In this document: one piece after another, positions 40,991 to 50,345 of the stretch | Layout: each line of letters starts with the position of its first letter | Position numbering within the stretch: position 1 is the first letter of the stretch | NCBI GenBank assembly: GCA_947629715.1 | Contig: CANRET010000001.1 | Location: forward strand, 32,633 to 96,632 | Direction of reading: 5' to 3' | Length of the DNA: 64,000 bases | Source: an uncultured Akkermansia sp. | GTDB taxonomy: Bacteria > Verrucomicrobiota > Verrucomicrobiia > Verrucomicrobiales > Akkermansiaceae | Notes under the pieces: model-generated | The model's database searches: none | The model's input: only the letters and a program-made list of their open reading frames with translations | Told to the model about the DNA's origin: nothing | Position numbers and translations under genes: made by a program

Positions 40991-41563
40991 ATGAAAACAC
41001 CAACACTACTGAAACACTACAAGGAGAAGGTCGTTCCGACCCTCCGCGCCAAGCGCCAGTACGCCAATGTGCATCAAATTCCACGACTCGAGAAGATCGT
41101 GGTGACCACATGCATGGGCAAGCATCCGGACCGCAAGCAAGCCGTGGAAGACGCTGTGGCGGAAATTGCAAAAATCACCGGTCAAAAGCCGTCTGTCACC
41201 TACGCTCGCAAGAGTGTGGCAAACTTCAAGCTCCGCGAGGGGGAGGTCCTGGGCGCTCGAGTGACGCTGCGATCCACACGCATGTGGGAGTTCCTGGACC
41301 GGTTCATTAACGTGACGGCTCCGAATATCCGCGACTTTCGCGGATTGCCTGCCAAATCTTTCGACGGACGAGGCAACTATGCCGTCGGCATTTCGGATCA
41401 ATCGATCTTCCCGGAAATTGAGCTCGACCAAATCAAGCGCAACATCGGTTTCGACATCATTTTTGTGACGACGGCGCCGACGGATGAGGAGGGACGCGAC
41501 CTGCTCAATGAGCTGGGGCTTCCCTTCCGCAAGCCTAATAAGAAGACAGAAGAAACCACTTGA
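40991..41563 (+). CDS. rplE: 50S ribosomal protein L5
   Basis: VHQIPRLEKIVVTTCMG; TGQKPSVTYARKSVANFKLREGEVLGARVTLR; RDFRGLPAKSFDGRGNYAVGI. Confidence 0.98.
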   Translation: MKTPTLLKHYKEKVVPTLRAKRQYANVHQIPRLEKIVVTTCMGKHPDRKQAVEDAVAEIAKITGQKPSVTYARKSVANFKLREGEVLGARVTLRSTRMWEFLDRFINVTAPNIRDFRGLPAKSFDGRGNYAVGISDQSIFPEIELDQIKRNIGFDIIFVTTAPTDEEGRDLLNELGLPFRKPNKKTEETT

Positions 41564-41577
41564 CCTTTTTTACTACC

Positions 41578-41979
41578 ATGGCAGTACTGACTGATCCTGT
41601 CGCAGATTTCCTGACCCGCGTGAAGAACGCCGGTCGCGCGCATAATGAATCCTTCACTGCGCCTCACTCCAAAATCAAGGCCGAGATCGCCCGCATCCTC
41701 CAGGAGGAAGGCTACATCTGGTCCTATGAGGTGACCGGCGAGGGGAAGGACAAAGTGATTACCGTGAAGAGCAAGTTTGCCCAGAGCGGAAAACCCATTG
41801 TCACTGACGTCAAGCGTTGCTCCCGTCCGGGGCGCCGCCACTACGTCACTTCCGACCAGATACCCACGGTCATGAATGGTCTGGGCATCTCCATCGTCTC
41901 CACGTCACAAGGTCTCATGACCGGCGCCAAAGCTCGCAAGCTCAGCATCGGCGGAGAACTCATCGCCCTCGTCTGGTAA
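41578..41979 (+). CDS. rpsH: 30S ribosomal protein S8
   Basis: MAVLTDPVADFLTRVKNAGRAHNES; GLGISIVSTSQGLMTGAKARKLSIGGELIALVW. Confidence 0.97.
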   Translation: MAVLTDPVADFLTRVKNAGRAHNESFTAPHSKIKAEIARILQEEGYIWSYEVTGEGKDKVITVKSKFAQSGKPIVTDVKRCSRPGRRHYVTSDQIPTVMNGLGISIVSTSQGLMTGAKARKLSIGGELIALVW

Positions 41980-41999
41980 CCCTCAACCCTCTTCCTGTT

Positions 42000-42539
42000 A
42001 TGTCTCGAGTCGGTAAGAAAGTTATTACGATCCCTGCGGGCGTTTCCGTTTCCGATAAGGACGGAAAGGTCACCGTCAAGGGCGCAAAAGGCGAACTCTC
42101 ATGGACGCTCCCGGAGGGCATCACCATTTCCGTGGAAGGCGCAGAGCTGAGTGTGAAACGCACGGATGATTCCCGCCGCCTGCGCGCTCTGCACGGCACC
42201 AATCGATCCCTTCTCTCCAATATGGTGGAAGGCGTTTCCAAAGGCTTCTCCAAAGAGCTTGAAATCGTCGGCGTGGGTTTTAAAGCTGCTGTCAAAGGCA
42301 AGCATCTCGACCTCTCGTTGGGCAAATCCCACCCCATCCTGCACCCCATCCCCACCGGCATCACGGTGACGGTGACGGAAAACACCAAAATTAAGGTGGA
42401 AGGTATCGACAAGCAGGTCGTTGGTCAATTCGCCGCAGAAGTGCGCGGGTACTACCCGCCCGAGCCGTACAAGGGCAAAGGCGTGCACTATGTGGGTGAA
42501 CACATCCGCCGCAAGGAAGGCAAGAGCGTTGGCAAGTAA
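42000..42539 (+). CDS. rplF: 50S ribosomal protein L6
   Basis: MSRVGKKVITIPAGVSVSDKDGKVTVKGAKGEL. Confidence 0.98.
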   Translation: MSRVGKKVITIPAGVSVSDKDGKVTVKGAKGELSWTLPEGITISVEGAELSVKRTDDSRRLRALHGTNRSLLSNMVEGVSKGFSKELEIVGVGFKAAVKGKHLDLSLGKSHPILHPIPTGITVTVTENTKIKVEGIDKQVVGQFAAEVRGYYPPEPYKGKGVHYVGEHIRRKEGKSVGK

Positions 42540-42563
42540 CCGTCATTTTAACCTTCAGAAGAT

Positions 42564-42914
42564 ATGAGTACGATTAATCGTAAAGCTGTTCGCAGCCGTG
42601 TTCGCGCACGCATCCGCAAGAAGCTCTCCGGAACCTCCGCCCGCCCGCGTCTGGCTGTCTTTTTCTCCAATCAGCACGTGTACGCTCAGGTGATTGACGA
42701 CACCAAGGGACACACCTTGGTCGCCGCTTGCACCAAAACGCTCGGACTCTCACGAGCCAATGTGGAAACCGCAGCTAAAGTGGGCGAGGAGATCGCCAGG
42801 AAAGCTTTGGCAGCCGGCGTCTCCGAAGTGGTCTTCGACCGAGGCGGATTCCTCTACCACGGCAAGGTCAAATCTCTGGCGGACGCCGCCCGCGAAGCCG
42901 GTCTGAAATTCTAA
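42564..42914 (+). CDS. rplR: 50S ribosomal protein L18
   Basis: [33 protein letters not shown]. Confidence 0.97.
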   Translation: MSTINRKAVRSRVRARIRKKLSGTSARPRLAVFFSNQHVYAQVIDDTKGHTLVAACTKTLGLSRANVETAAKVGEEIARKALAAGVSEVVFDRGGFLYHGKVKSLADAAREAGLKF

Positions 42915-42926
42915 CCGCTTAGAACA

Positions 42927-43622
42927 ATGAGTACTGAAGAAACACAGGACAAAGCAGTCGCTCCCGCCACGGAGGCTCCCGTTGCAGAGGCCCCGAAGAG
43001 CGAAGCGGCTCAAGCTCCCAAGAACCATGCGCCCCGCGCTCCGCGCAGGGATGGTGCCTCCGGTCCCCGCAATGCTCAGCGGTCTGGACGTCGCGATGCG
43101 GCTTCCTCTCGCCGCGCTGCGGAAGCTCCTGCTGAGGACGGACCCCAGCTCGTTGAAAAGGTCGTTTACGTCAACCGCTGTGCCAAGGTCGTGAAAGGCG
43201 GACGCCGCTTTTCTTTCTCCGCGCTCGTGGTGGTAGGCGATCGCAACGGCAAGGTCGGTCAGGGCTTCGGCAAGGCCAACGAAGTTTCCGACGCTATCCG
43301 CAAGGGTACTGATGCCGCCAAGCGCGCGATGAAGAAGGTCGTGGTGGTCAATGAGACTCTGCCGCACGAAGTGTACAGCGAGTTCGGCGGAGCCAAGATT
43401 GTGCTCAAGCCCGCCGCACCCGGTACCGGTTTGGTGGCCGGCGAAAAAGTGCGCGCCGTGTTGGAAGCTGCCGGCGTAAGCAATGTGATCGCCAAATCCC
43501 TTGGTTCCTCCAATGCCGCCAACGTGGTGAAAGCCACCATGCAAGCCATGCTCTCCATGCGCACGGCTGACCAGGTGCTCTCCGCCCGTGGCAAGAAGAA
43601 AAAGGAAAAGGAATCTGTGTAA
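42927..43622 (+). CDS. rpsE: 30S ribosomal protein S5
   Basis: LVEKVVYVNRCAKVVKGGRRFSFSALVVVGDRNGKVGQGFGKANEVSDAIRKG. Confidence 0.97.
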   Translation: MSTEETQDKAVAPATEAPVAEAPKSEAAQAPKNHAPRAPRRDGASGPRNAQRSGRRDAASSRRAAEAPAEDGPQLVEKVVYVNRCAKVVKGGRRFSFSALVVVGDRNGKVGQGFGKANEVSDAIRKGTDAAKRAMKKVVVVNETLPHEVYSEFGGAKIVLKPAAPGTGLVAGEKVRAVLEAAGVSNVIAKSLGSSNAANVVKATMQAMLSMRTADQVLSARGKKKKEKESV

Positions 43623-43642
43623 TTTAACCGTTCATCACGACT

Positions 43643-44110
43643 ATGTTGACACTTCATTCTCTTAAACCGACCCCGGGGTCCAAACACCGTAAAAAGCGCA
43701 TCGGCAACGGCGAAAGCTCCGGTCTCGGCAAGACCTGCGGCAAGGGCAACAAAGGCCAAAAAGCCCGGTCTGGCGGTTCGATCCGCCCCGGATTTGAAGG
43801 CGGGCAAATGCCCCTGCACCGTCGTCTCCCCAAAAAAGGCTTCAGCAATGCACGCTTCCGTGACCGCGTAGCTATCGTTAACCTCTCCCAGTTGGAGGCT
43901 TTCTTCAACGCCGGGGACGCCGTGACGGAAGTGGAGCTGCGCGCGGCCGGTCTCGTTAAGGGAGAATGCGACGCGGTGAAGCTTCTCGGCAAGGGCGAGT
44001 TGAGCAAAGCGCTGAATGTTTCAGTGGACTTTGCCAGCGCTGCTGCCGCCAAGAAGATTGCCGACGCAGGCGGTTCCCTCACCGCCCTCAGCGAGAGCGC
44101 TGAGAGCTGA
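43643..44110 (+). CDS. rplO: 50S ribosomal protein L15
   Basis: MLTLHSLKPTPGSKHRKKRIGNGESSGLGKTCGKGNKGQKARSGG. Confidence 0.97.
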   Translation: MLTLHSLKPTPGSKHRKKRIGNGESSGLGKTCGKGNKGQKARSGGSIRPGFEGGQMPLHRRLPKKGFSNARFRDRVAIVNLSQLEAFFNAGDAVTEVELRAAGLVKGECDAVKLLGKGELSKALNVSVDFASAAAAKKIADAGGSLTALSESAES

Positions 44111-44253
44111 CAAGCTTTCACTCGCCCGCCCGGCGGAGTCCTCTCTGCCGGGCGCCGCGAGTCTCGCAGAGGGGCACACGTTCTCCGAACCTCCCTCATC
44201 GCGCCTCGCGGGGACTCGTTCCCGATCTTTTTCCCAGAACAAGCATTTCCGCT

Positions 44254-45729
44254 ATGATAGCCGCCTTTGCCAACACTATGAAGGTTCCGGAGCTCCGGAG
44301 CCGCATCCTTTTTACGCTCGCCCTGATCGTTGTCGTGCGACTGGGCGTGCATCTTCCCCTGCCGGGCGTGGATGTTCACGCGCTTGCCACCTACCTGCAG
44401 CAGCAGGCGGCGGACGAAGGAGGTCCCCTCGCCGCCCTCGGTGCGATCCTCACGATCTTCTCGGGCGGCGGTTTGCAACAATGCGGCATCTTCGCCCTGG
44501 GCATTATGCCTTACATCTCCGCCTCCATTATGACACAGCTCATGGGAGCGGTGCTTCCCTCGTGGAAGAAGATGTTGGAGGAGGAAGGTGGACGTCAAAA
44601 GATGACGCGCTACACGCGCATTCTCGCCATCATCATCGCCATTGTGCAGGGCTTCCTGCTCACCCGCACGCTGGAAAATCCTTCCACGATCGGTTTGGAC
44701 GTCGGCAACCTCGTCATGCACCCGGGCTGGATTTTCACCCTTTCCACAATTTTCATCATCGTCACCGGCACCATGTTCCTCATGTGGATCGGCGACCAAA
44801 TCACTGAGCGTGGCGTGGGCAACGGGATTTCGCTCATCATCTCCGTGAACATTATCTCCGCCCTCCCCGGAGCATTTTCCATGGCTTGGAAAACTTGCGT
44901 GATGAAGGGAGGCGAAGTCAACCCGCTCGGCTCGCTCTCTCTCGTAGCCCTCATTCTCTTCATGATCGTTGTGGTGGCTCTCGTGGTCACCGTCAGTCAG
45001 GCGCAGCGCCGCATCCCCGTGCAACAAGCCAAGCGCGTAGTTGGGCACGGAAAAATGACTCAGGGCGGCACGACCTACCTGCCCCTCAAGCTCAATTACT
45101 CCGGCGTGATGCCCGTAATCTTCGCCACGGCCATCCTCGCTCTGCCCGGCATGCTCATGCAGCAGCTCTTCACCGGAGATTCCCCTTTCGTCTCTTTCGT
45201 CAATGTTCTCCTCTCGCCGAGTGATATCTGGTACTACCTCATCTCCTCGGCCATGATCTTCTTCTTCTCGTTCTTCTGGGTTGCCACCATGTTCCAGCCC
45301 CAGCAAATCGCAGAAAATCTCAAACGTTCCGGCAGCTACATTCCCGGCATCCGTCCCGGTCCCATTACAGCGGCTTTCTTGGACCAGACGATGGTGCGCC
45401 TCACTTTCGCCGGATCGCTGTTCCTGACCCTCATTTACTTCCTGCCCAGTCTGCTTTCAGTATTCGGCGCCCTGCCCCATGTGGTCACCCAATTCTTCGG
45501 AGGCACCTCACTGCTTATTCTGGTGGGCGTGCTGCTGGATATGATGCGTCAGGTGGAAGCCACCCTCTTGCAAAAGAATTATGACGGCTTCATGAAAAAA
45601 GGTCGTCTGCGCGGACGCTATTCCCATATCCAAGGCACCGGCGCCCCCGCCGACAGCAAAGGGCTCGTCGTTCTCTGGGTCCTCATTGCTCTCGCCGTCC
45701 TCGCTTGCATGATCATTATCATGCCGTAA
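44254..45729 (+). CDS. secY: Protein translocase subunit SecY
   Basis: VPELRSRILFTLALIVVVRLGVHLPLPGVD; IGDQITERGVGNGISLII; multi-TM. Confidence 0.97.
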   Translation: MIAAFANTMKVPELRSRILFTLALIVVVRLGVHLPLPGVDVHALATYLQQQAADEGGPLAALGAILTIFSGGGLQQCGIFALGIMPYISASIMTQLMGAVLPSWKKMLEEEGGRQKMTRYTRILAIIIAIVQGFLLTRTLENPSTIGLDVGNLVMHPGWIFTLSTIFIIVTGTMFLMWIGDQITERGVGNGISLIISVNIISALPGAFSMAWKTCVMKGGEVNPLGSLSLVALILFMIVVVALVVTVSQAQRRIPVQQAKRVVGHGKMTQGGTTYLPLKLNYSGVMPVIFATAILALPGMLMQQLFTGDSPFVSFVNVLLSPSDIWYYLISSAMIFFFSFFWVATMFQPQQIAENLKRSGSYIPGIRPGPITAAFLDQTMVRLTFAGSLFLTLIYFLPSLLSVFGALPHVVTQFFGGTSLLILVGVLLDMMRQVEATLLQKNYDGFMKKGRLRGRYSHIQGTGAPADSKGLVVLWVLIALAVLACMIIIMP

Positions 45730-45816
45730 ATCCGAATGTCTTTTCTTCCTTTGAGCCTTGGGAAATGAGCGTGCTTGCTGCGCGCGGAGTTTGCGAGACT
45801 TGTGCGGAGCGGGGCT

Positions 45817-46809
45817 TTATTGGTCCTGTTTCGGCAGGAAGTACCCGCGCTGCTTGGCGGATATGGGAAGGTGGGCGAGTTCCATGACGTGCAGCATTTC
45901 TTCCCAGAGCTTGCGACGCTCGGCCAGCACGGACGTGCGCAGCAGGTAGCTGGGGTGATGCGTGACGATGACAGGCGCGCCACAGTAGGATAAGTTGCTC
46001 ATCTGCTGATAGGCGGAGAGCGGCAGCTCCCCCTGCCCGATGATGCCCCGAGCCGCTGTCACGCCGAGCGCAACGATCACCTTCGGTCGCACGTAACGCA
46101 CCTCGAACTCCAACACCGGCAGAGAAAGACGTATCTCCTCCGACGAGGGCGCGCGGTTGTTCGTGGTCTGTCGCGGCATTCTTGGACGGTATTTCACCAA
46201 GTGCGTGATATATACATCCTTGCAGGCAAGCCCCATGGCACGCAGCATTTCGTCCAATTTCACTCCGGCCTCGCCACAGAAAGGACGTCCCTCCCGCTCG
46301 TCGTAGTAATTGGGAGCATCGCCCACGAAAACAATGTCCGCATCCGAGGAACCCGTGCCCCACACCATCTTGTCACGCAGTGTGCCGAGTTCGCGCAGCG
46401 GTTTCCAACGCGTCAGCAATTGTTGGGCCTGAACCCATATATCCTCCCGCGTCCGTCCGCCGGGACGGAAAAAAACGGGCTGCTTTGTTTCGAGTTCCGG
46501 CTGAGTTTCCTCTTGCTCGTCCATCATCTCGTGCAGAGAAACTTTCGCCTCACCCGCGATCAGAACGGTCTCTGCGGACGTCGTCATCGCCGCATCCGGC
46601 GCAACGGACGGAACCTCGGGGACCTTGTTCACGCATGCGGTTGCAACGCCACCGCGTCGCGCAGCCAGCATCCATTCGCGCAGGATCGGACGGACGTCTT
46701 CCTCCAAAGCCAAACGCTTCTCGCCGCATGCAGCCAACCCGGTGAGATAGGATTTGACAAGGCCACGCATATCCCTCCGTCCTGCATCGCTGGCAACCAT
46801 CTGTTCCAC
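45817..46809 (-). CDS. Family 4-like uracil-DNA glycosylase superfamily protein lacking the usual Fe-S cysteines
   Basis: IVFVGDAPNYYDEREGRPFCGEAGVKLDEML; VYITHLVKYRPR; HHPSYLLR; GTG start or ATG 46800. Confidence 0.82.
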   Translation of the reverse strand: MEQMVASDAGRRDMRGLVKSYLTGLAACGEKRLALEEDVRPILREWMLAARRGGVATACVNKVPEVPSVAPDAAMTTSAETVLIAGEAKVSLHEMMDEQEETQPELETKQPVFFRPGGRTREDIWVQAQQLLTRWKPLRELGTLRDKMVWGTGSSDADIVFVGDAPNYYDEREGRPFCGEAGVKLDEMLRAMGLACKDVYITHLVKYRPRMPRQTTNNRAPSSEEIRLSLPVLEFEVRYVRPKVIVALGVTAARGIIGQGELPLSAYQQMSNLSYCGAPVIVTHHPSYLLRTSVLAERRKLWEEMLHVMELAHLPISAKQRGYFLPKQDQ

Positions 46810-46815
46810 GGGATC

Positions 46816-46844
46816 ATCCTAGCCTGTGGCACGTGTTTTGTCAA
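46816..46844 (-). promoter_or_regulatory. Candidate promoter of the UDG-like gene
   Basis: Minus strand TTGACA-N17-TAGGAT, 6 nt before GTG 46809. Confidence 0.7.
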
Positions 46845-46850
46845 GTGGCA

Positions 46851-47537
46851 TCACCAACCAAGCAGGCAACGCAGCGAGAGAAAAACTCCGCGTTCACGCC
46901 GCTGCGATGTGCGGATGATCTCGGCCTGCGGCAGAGTACGGACGAAGCGGGCGGAGGGATTCACCAGCACGGCGCGTTCACAAATGGAGAGCATGGGAAG
47001 ATCCGTCATACTGTCCGTGTAGCCCACCTGCGCATGAGTGATACCGCAAGCGGCCAGCCGCTCCACCTTAACGAGTCCGCGATTGTTGCCGGGAGGCGGG
47101 ATATGCGGCAGAAAAGGCACGCGCTCTCCCGGCACTTGAACCGGAGTGGCAATCGTCCGCGCAAAGCCCAATTGCTCCGCCAATATGCTCACCCACCACA
47201 TGGGGGAAGCTGAACACAGCACCGTTTCATCCCCTGCAGCGAGGTGTTGCTCCAACCGTTCGCGCAAAGGCGCATACAAGGCAGGCAGCAGTTCCTGTTG
47301 CACAAAGGCGAAACATTCCTGCTCCAGCTCGTCGCGTCGCATTCCCCAAGCATAGCAGAGGAAAAGGCGTTTCATGCCCTGCCCGCTCAGCAATCCGAGC
47401 ACGCGCAGCGCCAGTCCCGGCACAACCAGCAGCAAATACAATCGCCGCCACCCATGGCGCCTCAGCACCCAACGAGCGAAACGCAACTGGGAATCCCCCG
47501 CAAAAAGCGTACCATCCATGTCGAAAATTACCGTCAT
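46851..47537 (-). CDS. HAD-IB family phosphatase
   Basis: VIFDMDGTLFAGDS; VLCSASPMWWV; GYTDSMTDLPML. Confidence 0.9.
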   Translation of the reverse strand: MTVIFDMDGTLFAGDSQLRFARWVLRRHGWRRLYLLLVVPGLALRVLGLLSGQGMKRLFLCYAWGMRRDELEQECFAFVQQELLPALYAPLRERLEQHLAAGDETVLCSASPMWWVSILAEQLGFARTIATPVQVPGERVPFLPHIPPPGNNRGLVKVERLAACGITHAQVGYTDSMTDLPMLSICERAVLVNPSARFVRTLPQAEIIRTSQRRERGVFLSLRCLLGW

Positions 47538-48283
47538 CCTTCTCCTCTTTTAAGCGCACGACTGCGCCAAATCCACATGATCACGGCCGACAAGATGATG
47601 CCGCCGAGGTGTCCGGCCTCACCGCCGGCATTACTGCCGTTAAAAGTAACGGTCAAAAAGGCAATGGTCAGGACCAGGAGCGCAAAGGTGCGCATGGTCA
47701 TGGCAATAGGGGGGAAAATGAGCTGCACCATGCTACGCGGATACAGAAAGGCCACCGCAACCAGCACACCGTAGATGCTTGCACTCGCGCCTACCATCGG
47801 AATGAGTTTCCAGAATTCCTGCGGACTCAGCCCTGCATAACTCAGCAGATCGCCCAACGGCGTGTACTGCTCCACGAACGACGCCTCCGGCACGTTCAAG
47901 ACCCCGACCCCGAAAAGCAGAGAGCTGAACAACGCTCCTGCCACGCCGCATGAGAGGTAGAAAATCAGATAGCGGCGGGCTCCCATAAAATACTCCACCG
48001 CGTAACCAAAAAAGTAAAGAGCCCACATATTAAACACGAGGTGCCACAGATTCGCGTGTAAAAATTGGTAGGTGATGAGCCGCCACAGCTGCCCCTCGCC
48101 AAAGCACGTGAACCACGAGTACGCCCCGCGCACGAAGAGCACGGGCTCTGATTCCGGGGACGTTGCACTGGCCACTCCGTAGAGCGCCGGAACCTCCACC
48201 ATGTTGTTAATCAGGAAGACAACGATATTGGAAATGATGAGTGCGGTCGTGATGCTCATGCCATCTCGATTTGCGTAAGACAT
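47534..48283 (-). CDS. Rhomboid family intramembrane protease
   Basis: HANLWHLVFNMWALYFFG; VGASASIYGVLVAVA (Ser motif); GEAGHLGGI (His motif). Confidence 0.93.
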   Translation of the reverse strand: MSYANRDGMSITTALIISNIVVFLINNMVEVPALYGVASATSPESEPVLFVRGAYSWFTCFGEGQLWRLITYQFLHANLWHLVFNMWALYFFGYAVEYFMGARRYLIFYLSCGVAGALFSSLLFGVGVLNVPEASFVEQYTPLGDLLSYAGLSPQEFWKLIPMVGASASIYGVLVAVAFLYPRSMVQLIFPPIAMTMRTFALLVLTIAFLTVTFNGSNAGGEAGHLGGIILSAVIMWIWRSRALKRGEG

Positions 48284-48326
48284 ATTGATGAGATAACTCG
48301 TGGCGACAAATTGTTCAGGAATCGCT

Positions 48327-48707
48327 TTACCTGGGCAGGTGCTTGCTGAGCTGTTGAATTTCCTCCATGGTGAGGATATGCTCGATGAGGCATGCGGTTT
48401 CATTCGCGCGCTCGGCGCTCAGCCCTGCCACCTCCCGCATGAAACGGCGCAGGATGCGGTGCGCGCTGATCACACGATCAGCGTATTCCTCGCCTCTGGC
48501 AGTGAGCTCAATGGGCGAGTACTGCTGATAGCTCACGTAGCCCAGCTCAGACAAACGCCGCACAGCCACGGTGACGCTGGGCTTTTTGACATGCAAGCGC
48601 TTGGCGATATCATTTACGCGAGCTGCCCCTTTTTCACGACAAAGGAGACCGATGCATTCCAGATAGTCTTCTGCGCTGCGCGAGAGACGCGTTTCATCCT
48701 GTTTCAT
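48327..48707 (-). CDS. DtxR/MntR-family metal-dependent regulator
   Basis: SAEDYLECIGLLCREKGAARVNDIAKRLHVKKPSVTVAVRRLSELGYVSYQQYSPIELTARG. Confidence 0.92.
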   Translation of the reverse strand: MKQDETRLSRSAEDYLECIGLLCREKGAARVNDIAKRLHVKKPSVTVAVRRLSELGYVSYQQYSPIELTARGEEYADRVISAHRILRRFMREVAGLSAERANETACLIEHILTMEEIQQLSKHLPR

Positions 48708-49933
48708 AAGTGTCGATCAAGCGTGGTTACGCACTCCAAGTGCTTTGTTTGAGGAAAGAGGTCGAAGGGCTGCACCTCGACAAGGTCATATCCTGCCGCG
48801 CGGAAAGAAACCAGATCCCGCACCTGCGTAGCAGGATTGCAGGAGACATACACCACCCGAACCGGACCGTACGCGAAAAGCTGGTCCAAAAATTGTCTGT
48901 CGCAGCCCTTGCGAGGGGGGTCAATCACCACCACCGTTTCCCGAGCCGGAAAGTTGATCTGCGCGAAAATCGCCTCGGCGCTCGCCGCCAGGAACTCCGC
49001 GTGCGTGATGCCGTTGCTGACGGCATTCGCCCGTGCCCAATCAGCGCTGCTCTCGCTGACTTCCACCCCCACGACACGCTCGAAATGCTTGGAAAGCGTG
49101 ATTGCAAAGAGGCCGCTACCGCAATAGGCGTCCACCAGGAAGCGCGCTCCGCTGCCGACGGCCTGCTTGGCCACATAATCCGTGAAAGCCGGCAAAATGT
49201 AAGGATTGTTTTGGAAAAAATCGCCAGCCAAAAAGTTGAATATCAGCCCGTCCACATGTTCCGTGCATACCGCGTGCGGATTGGTAAGAACCTGCCCCTC
49301 GCTCACGCGCATCAGCAAGGTGGCCCCGCGTTTGTACTGCGCAGCAGTGCTTTGCACCTGACGACGCAGTGAAGGCAAGGCCGTATTGATGGAATCCATC
49401 GCGATGGGACACCGCTCAATATCGCACAGTTCGCTGCGGCTCCCTGCACGCAAAAAACCGATACTGCCCACTTTCTGCCCTTTCGGCTTGTGAAAATGCG
49501 GCGTGATTTTGGAGCGGTAGCCGTACAGCCGCTCGGAGGCGATGGGCGGTCGCACTTCTGTCTCAATCTCCGCGCGCAGACGCATCAAATCCGCCACCTG
49601 GCGGCGCTTCCACTCCAGCTGCTCTTCATAGCGCAAGTTTTGGTACTGGCATCCGCCGCAGATTCCAAACATCGGGCAGCGCGGATCCACGCGGCCAGGC
49701 GAAGCTTCCAACGTCTCCAGCAAATCTGCGCGAGAACAGTTGCTCTCATTACGGTAAATGCGCGCGCGCACTCTCTCCCCGGGCAACGCAAAGGGTACAA
49801 ACACAACCCATCCATCCACGCGACCCACGCCGTCACCTTCGTTGCTCAGCGCGTCAATGCGCAATTCCACCTCCTGATGGTAAGCGAAAGGCTGCGGCAC
49901 AAAGCCGCGCGGTGGAACATCCATCGACATCAC
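48704..49933 (-). CDS. TrmA/RlmD-family 23S rRNA (uracil-5-)-methyltransferase
   Basis: TRAM domain; CPMFGICGGCQYQNLRYEEQLEWK; DAYCGSGLFAITLSK; VVIDPPRKGCD; YVSCNPATQVRD. Confidence 0.93.
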   Translation of the reverse strand: MMSMDVPPRGFVPQPFAYHQEVELRIDALSNEGDGVGRVDGWVVFVPFALPGERVRARIYRNESNCSRADLLETLEASPGRVDPRCPMFGICGGCQYQNLRYEEQLEWKRRQVADLMRLRAEIETEVRPPIASERLYGYRSKITPHFHKPKGQKVGSIGFLRAGSRSELCDIERCPIAMDSINTALPSLRRQVQSTAAQYKRGATLLMRVSEGQVLTNPHAVCTEHVDGLIFNFLAGDFFQNNPYILPAFTDYVAKQAVGSGARFLVDAYCGSGLFAITLSKHFERVVGVEVSESSADWARANAVSNGITHAEFLAASAEAIFAQINFPARETVVVIDPPRKGCDRQFLDQLFAYGPVRVVYVSCNPATQVRDLVSFRAAGYDLVEVQPFDLFPQTKHLECVTTLDRHL

Positions 49934-50310
49934 AATCCGGGGGTGAGTTTCCCATTGATATCCATGGGCAACAGCTTGGGCAAAGCAGGAGAACGCAATC
50001 CGTGCTGCTGCGCCGGATCAGGATCCGGAAGCAATTTCTCTTCCTTTCTCTCCCTCGGCGCAAAATCATGCTCTCGCGTCTCCTCCTCCACAACGGATTC
50101 GCTCTCCGGCAGGGACTCATGACGTGCTTCCTCTTCCGTGAGCAGTTTCATGGCAGCCTCCTGCTGCTCAGTCGAGGGCTGCACCACTTCCGACTGCGCC
50201 TCTTCTGTTTTCGCCAGCGTACTCGCAGCCAAATTCCTGCGCTTCATCCAAGAGCACGAACTTAAAAGCATCATCCCGACAAACACTGCCAGCGTCGCCA
50301 TCCGTTTCAT
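49930..50310 (-). CDS. Hypothetical lipoprotein
   Basis: Lipobox-like MLLSSCSWMK; ATGA overlap with downstream methyltransferase. Confidence 0.7.
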   Translation of the reverse strand: MKRMATLAVFVGMMLLSSCSWMKRRNLAASTLAKTEEAQSEVVQPSTEQQEAAMKLLTEEEARHESLPESESVVEEETREHDFAPRERKEEKLLPDPDPAQQHGLRSPALPKLLPMDINGKLTPGL

Positions 50311-50316
50311 GTCGGC

Positions 50317-50345
50317 ATCCTACCATGCTCGCCAACCGCTGGCAA
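50317..50345 (-). promoter_or_regulatory. Candidate promoter of the lipoprotein/rRNA MTase/DtxR operon (leaderless)
   Basis: Minus strand TTGCCA-N17-TAGGAT, 6 nt before ATG 50310. Confidence 0.65.

Noticed and set aside
43654-45306. 550-aa minus-strand ORF
   Set aside because: Antisense to rplO and secY; composition (H/E/R-rich) typical of shadow ORFs.
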